Assembly: GCA_937124495.1 (NCBI GenBank)
Contig: CAKZKZ010000476.1
Location: 1-16,233, forward strand
Reading direction: 5' to 3'
Length of the DNA stretch: 16,233 bases
From: an uncultured Dokdonia sp.
GTDB lineage: Bacteria; Bacteroidota; Bacteroidia; Flavobacteriales; Flavobacteriaceae
Shown here: positions 13,757 to 16,233 of the stretch, piece after piece
Layout: every line of letters begins with the position of its first letter
Position numbering within the stretch: the first letter of the stretch is position 1
Position numbers and translations under genes: made by a program
Notes under the pieces: model-generated
Told to the model about the DNA's origin: nothing
What the model saw: only the letters and a program-made list of their open reading frames with translations
Database searches by the model: none

Positions 13757-15292
13757 ATGAAGATACTCAGACTCATACTAGGCGATCAACTGAATCATAA
13801 TTATTCTTGGTATACTAAGGTAGATGCTCATGTGGTGTACTTTATGGCAGAGATGCGCCAAGAAACAAATTATGTTACGCATCATATTCAAAAAATAGTT
13901 GCCTTTTTTAGTGCGATGCGTTCTTTTGCGGCACATTTGGAAAATCAAGGTCATACGGTCATTTATTATACGCTTGATGACCCTCGTAATCAACATATCT
14001 TAATAGATAATATTAAGCAGATTCTCAAAGAAAATTCTTGTGATACATTTCAATACCAGCAGCCAGACGAATATAGGTTGGATCAAGAATTGGTACGCTT
14101 TCGCGAAAGCGGACACATTCCTACCACTACTGTAGATACAGAGCATTTTATGACGTCTCGTACAGATCTGTCAGCATTTTTCAAGGGGAAAAAACAATAC
14201 ACCATGGAATATTTTTACCGTATGATGCGGAAGAAGTATGACCTAATGATGATTACCGAAAAAGATCCTGAAGGTGGACAATGGAATTTTGATCAAAGCA
14301 ATCGTAAAAAGTGGAAAAAAGATACGCTTATTCCCATAGAAAAAACCTTTGAAAAAGACGTAACGCATCTTGTTACATTATTAGAAAATGAAGACATAAA
14401 AACGATAGGAAATATCAATTCCAAAACATTTGGTTGGGCTACAACACGAGAAGAGAACCTTGTGGTGTTAAATTATTTTTGTGAACACTTATTGATTCAT
14501 TTTGGCGATTATCAAGACGCCATGGACCCAGAGCAAGCGTATTTATACCATAGTAGATTAAGCTTTGCTATGAATAGTAAGCTACTATCTCCGCAAGAAG
14601 TGGTGACTACTGTCATTTCTTATTGGAGAGCACACAAAGATGAAATTGATATCAGTCAAGTAGAAGGTTTTGTACGCCAGATTATAGGATGGCGAGAATA
14701 TATGAGAGGTATGTACTGGATGCAAATGCCTGAATTTGCTTCTGTAAATTATTTGGAAAACCACAACCCACTTCCTGACTTTTATTGGACTGGAAAAATC
14801 AAAATGAATTGCTTAAAGTGTAGTATTAATAACAGCTTGGATAATGCGTATGCACATCATATACAGCGTTTAATGATTACTGGAAATTATGCATTGCTCA
14901 CCATGACAGATCCTTCAGAGGTCGATCTTTGGTATCTAGGTATTTATATAGATGCGATTGAGTGGGTAGAAATCACTAATACCAGAGGAATGTCACAATG
15001 GGCAGATGGCGGTAAAATTGCCACCAAACCCTATGTATCTAGTGGTAGTTACATCAATAAAATGAGTAATTATTGTAAGGGATGTCATTATAAAGTAAGT
15101 AAAAAAACAGGCGAAGATGCCTGTCCATTTAATAGCCTCTATTGGAATTTTTTAGACGAGAAACAATCGTTTTTTAAAGACAACCAACGGATGCGTATGA
15201 TGTTATCACTACTCCATAAGATGGATAAAGATACGTTGATACAACATAAAGAAAGAGCTCAAGATATTATTAAAAACCCATCCAATTATTAA
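13757..15292 (+). CDS. Iron-sulfur bacterial cryptochrome / (6-4) photolyase (FeS-BCP, PhrB-like)
   Basis: A 511-residue member of the prokaryotic (6-4) photolyase / CryB family, formerly 'deoxyribodipyrimidine photolyase-related protein'. The start 'MKILRLILGDQL' is diagnostic: these proteins begin with an LRLILGDQL strand. Candidate [4Fe-4S] ligands are C352 (or C355), C440, C443 and C456 ('NCLKC', 'NYCKGCHYK', 'DACPF'), matching the spacing I recall for Agrobacterium PhrB (350, 438, 441, 454). The helical FAD domain includes 'GFVRQIIGWREYMRGMYW' (304-321) and 'NAYAHHIQRLMITGN' (363-377), with histidines expected near the lesion. 'DLWYLGIYIDAIEWVEITNTRGMSQWADGG' (390-419) is another family block. 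Known homologues repair UV (6-4) photoproducts using FAD, a lumazine antenna and the cluster. It begins immediately after the DASH gene stop. A GCTTTCGCGAAAGC palindrome lies in frame in codons 114-118. Confidence 0.94.
   Translation: MKILRLILGDQLNHNYSWYTKVDAHVVYFMAEMRQETNYVTHHIQKIVAFFSAMRSFAAHLENQGHTVIYYTLDDPRNQHILIDNIKQILKENSCDTFQYQQPDEYRLDQELVRFRESGHIPTTTVDTEHFMTSRTDLSAFFKGKKQYTMEYFYRMMRKKYDLMMITEKDPEGGQWNFDQSNRKKWKKDTLIPIEKTFEKDVTHLVTLLENEDIKTIGNINSKTFGWATTREENLVVLNYFCEHLLIHFGDYQDAMDPEQAYLYHSRLSFAMNSKLLSPQEVVTTVISYWRAHKDEIDISQVEGFVRQIIGWREYMRGMYWMQMPEFASVNYLENHNPLPDFYWTGKIKMNCLKCSINNSLDNAYAHHIQRLMITGNYALLTMTDPSEVDLWYLGIYIDAIEWVEITNTRGMSQWADGGKIATKPYVSSGSYINKMSNYCKGCHYKVSKKTGEDACPFNSLYWNFLDEKQSFFKDNQRMRMMLSLLHKMDKDTLIQHKERAQDIIKNPSNY
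14096..14111. repeat. 16-bp palindrome with GCTTTCGCGAAAGC core, copy 4, inside the FeS-BCP gene
   Basis: CGCTTTCGCGAAAGCG, centred between 14103 and 14104, is read in frame as Arg-Phe-Arg-Glu-Ser at residues 114-118 of the FeS-BCP protein. It is a full-length copy of the core found in three intergenic sites, including the extra outer C-G pair. Confidence 0.9.
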
Positions 15293-15293
15293 A

Positions 15294-15303
15294 AAGGAGG
15301 TGA
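15294..15303 (+). promoter_or_regulatory. Unusually strong Shine-Dalgarno sequence before the third photolyase
   Basis: AAGGAGGTGA is an almost perfect complement of the 16S rRNA tail, unlike the A-rich, SD-free leaders of every other gene here. It begins two bases after the preceding stop codon. It spaces well (8 bases after GGAGG) with the GTG at 15309, while the GTG at 15300 lies inside it, so it bears on which start is used. Confidence 0.6.
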
Positions 15304-16233
15304 ACATAGTGTGGTTAAAACGAGACTTGCGATTGCAAGATCATCTCCCTTTGTATAATGCGCTACAGGAAGATCTTCCTGTCTTATTATTATATGTTTT
15401 TGAACCTTCCTTGCTCATCGATAAGCACTATAGTGCCCGACATTGGAATTTTGTAAAAGAGTCATTGCAAGACTTGCAAAATCAACTGAGTACGCATCAT
15501 ACAGAAATTCTAATCGTAGAAGGAGAGGTAGTTTCTGTTTTTAAAACGTTGATAGAACACATAAAAATACATACGGTATTTTCACATCAAGAAACAGGTT
15601 TGCGTATTACCTATGATCGTGATATTGCTTTGGAGTCATTTGCTGAATCTATAAAAAAAGAACAGCCAGATAAAAAATTTGGTTGGGTAGAGTTTTGTAC
15701 AAATGGTGTACAAAGAGGTTTGCGTAATCGTAATGGTTGGGTAAAAGATTGGGAATGGTTTATGGAACAACCACAGTTGCCATTTCATCCTAAAAAAGGA
15801 CAGCTTATTGACCTTCAATTTGTGTCAGTATTACAGCCATTTTTTACCATTCCCTTATTAAAAACACCTGTGCAATCTTCTTTTCAGCCAGGCGGAACTT
15901 ATAATGGATTACGGTATTTGGATTCTTTTTTAAAGGGCAGATATCAGAATTATAATTCACATATATCAAAACCTGCACTCGCTCGAAAAAGCTGTTCTAG
16001 AGTGTCTCCTTATATTGCTTGGGGCAATCTCTCCATACGACAGGTATGGCAACAAGCAAAAGCGTTTAGAAAAACAACATCTCATAAAAAAGCCATCGAT
16101 AGTTTTACATCAAGACTTAGATGGCAGGCTCATTTTATTCAAAAATTTGAGATGGAAGATACCATGGAGTTTGTAAGTGTAAATAAAGGCTATCACCAAC
16201 TTAAAAAAACTAGAAATACAATCTATCAAAAAG
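15300..16233 (+). CDS. Deoxyribodipyrimidine photolyase / cryptochrome-family protein (partial, 3' end cut)
   Basis: An open frame of about 311 codons running off the window without a stop. The N-terminal antenna domain starts 'NIVWLKRDLRLQDHLPLYNAL' (1-22 or so). A '...CTNGVQRGLRNRNGWVKDWEWFM' block (about 132-156) follows. The FAD-binding domain then has 'PGGTYNGLRYLDSFL' (about 200-214), 'SCSRVSPYIAWGNLSIRQVW' (about 234-253), and 'FTSRLRWQAHFIQKFEMED' (about 271-289), with R-W-Q-x-H-F like the lesion-binding segment of photolyases. The C-terminal third, with the tryptophan chain, is missing from the window. It differs in sequence from both preceding photolyase-family proteins. The start is GTG at 15300 (keeps the whole first strand) or GTG at 15309 (better placed after the Shine-Dalgarno). 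The gene is separated from the preceding stop by 7 bases. Whether it is a dimer photolyase or a photoreceptor cannot be told. Confidence 0.88.
   Translation, partial: MNIVWLKRDLRLQDHLPLYNALQEDLPVLLLYVFEPSLLIDKHYSARHWNFVKESLQDLQNQLSTHHTEILIVEGEVVSVFKTLIEHIKIHTVFSHQETGLRITYDRDIALESFAESIKKEQPDKKFGWVEFCTNGVQRGLRNRNGWVKDWEWFMEQPQLPFHPKKGQLIDLQFVSVLQPFFTIPLLKTPVQSSFQPGGTYNGLRYLDSFLKGRYQNYNSHISKPALARKSCSRVSPYIAWGNLSIRQVWQQAKAFRKTTSHKKAIDSFTSRLRWQAHFIQKFEMEDTMEFVSVNKGYHQLKKTRNTIYQK

Noticed and set aside
12505..13996. Several minus-strand open frames of 70-96 codons across the cryptochrome genes
   Set aside because: All are antisense to strongly conserved photolyase-family coding sequence and show no recognisable protein features.
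1..16233. CRISPR arrays, tRNA or rRNA genes, insertion sequences, phage or defence genes
   Set aside because: No regular direct repeats with spacers, no cloverleaf-like or rRNA-like segments, and no transposase, integrase, nuclease or toxin motifs were seen on either strand.

Overview
The window looks like chromosome of a marine member of the Flavobacteriaceae (Bacteroidota). The evidence is low GC content, A-rich leaders with almost no Shine-Dalgarno sequences, several Bacteroidota-type promoters (TTG, spacer, TAnnTTTG), lipoproteins with a final Cys lipobox, an ECF sigma/FecR/STN-TonB receptor module, a GalE-like threonine dehydrogenase, and a 'CDDDNDG' module I recall from flavobacterial surface proteins. 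The palindrome GCTTTCGCGAAAGC occurs four times, which from memory recalls Dokdonia-like genomes. Genus cannot be fixed from this sequence alone.

Layout. Positions 1-569 hold the C-terminal end of what is probably a membrane M28-type peptidase. Then come an atypical SDR oxidoreductase (681-1484, +), a small secreted protein (1489-1902, -), an M13 neprilysin-like lipoprotein peptidase (2057-4126, -), and a two-gene operon of a lipoprotein and an NTF2-fold protein (4238-5394, -). Diverging from that operon is an L-threonine 3-dehydrogenase (5517-6470, +).

Positions 6535-10309 (-) form a cell-surface signalling operon: ECF sigma factor, FecR-type anti-sigma factor with one membrane segment, and a FecA-like TonB-dependent receptor whose N-terminal STN domain could contact FecR. 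A lipoprotein with tandem repeats and a LamG-like domain (10471-12114, +) diverges from it and ends at a strong terminator. I infer that this lipoprotein is a partner or target of the signalling system.

Positions 12312-16233 (+) form a tightly packed light-related operon: a 49-residue DUF2256 zinc-ribbon-like protein, a DASH-type cryptochrome, an iron-sulfur bacterial cryptochrome/(6-4) photolyase (FeS-BCP), and a third, different photolyase cut by the window end. The first pair overlap by 4 bases, the next pair abut, and the last pair are 7 bases apart. Three distinct photolyase-family flavoproteins in one transcript is the most striking feature of the window.

The GCTTTCGCGAAAGC palindrome sits in four different contexts: downstream of a gene, between divergent genes, between convergent genes, and in frame inside a gene. 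It is therefore a dispersed element rather than a simple terminator. No tRNA, rRNA, CRISPR array, insertion sequence or plasmid/phage gene was seen.
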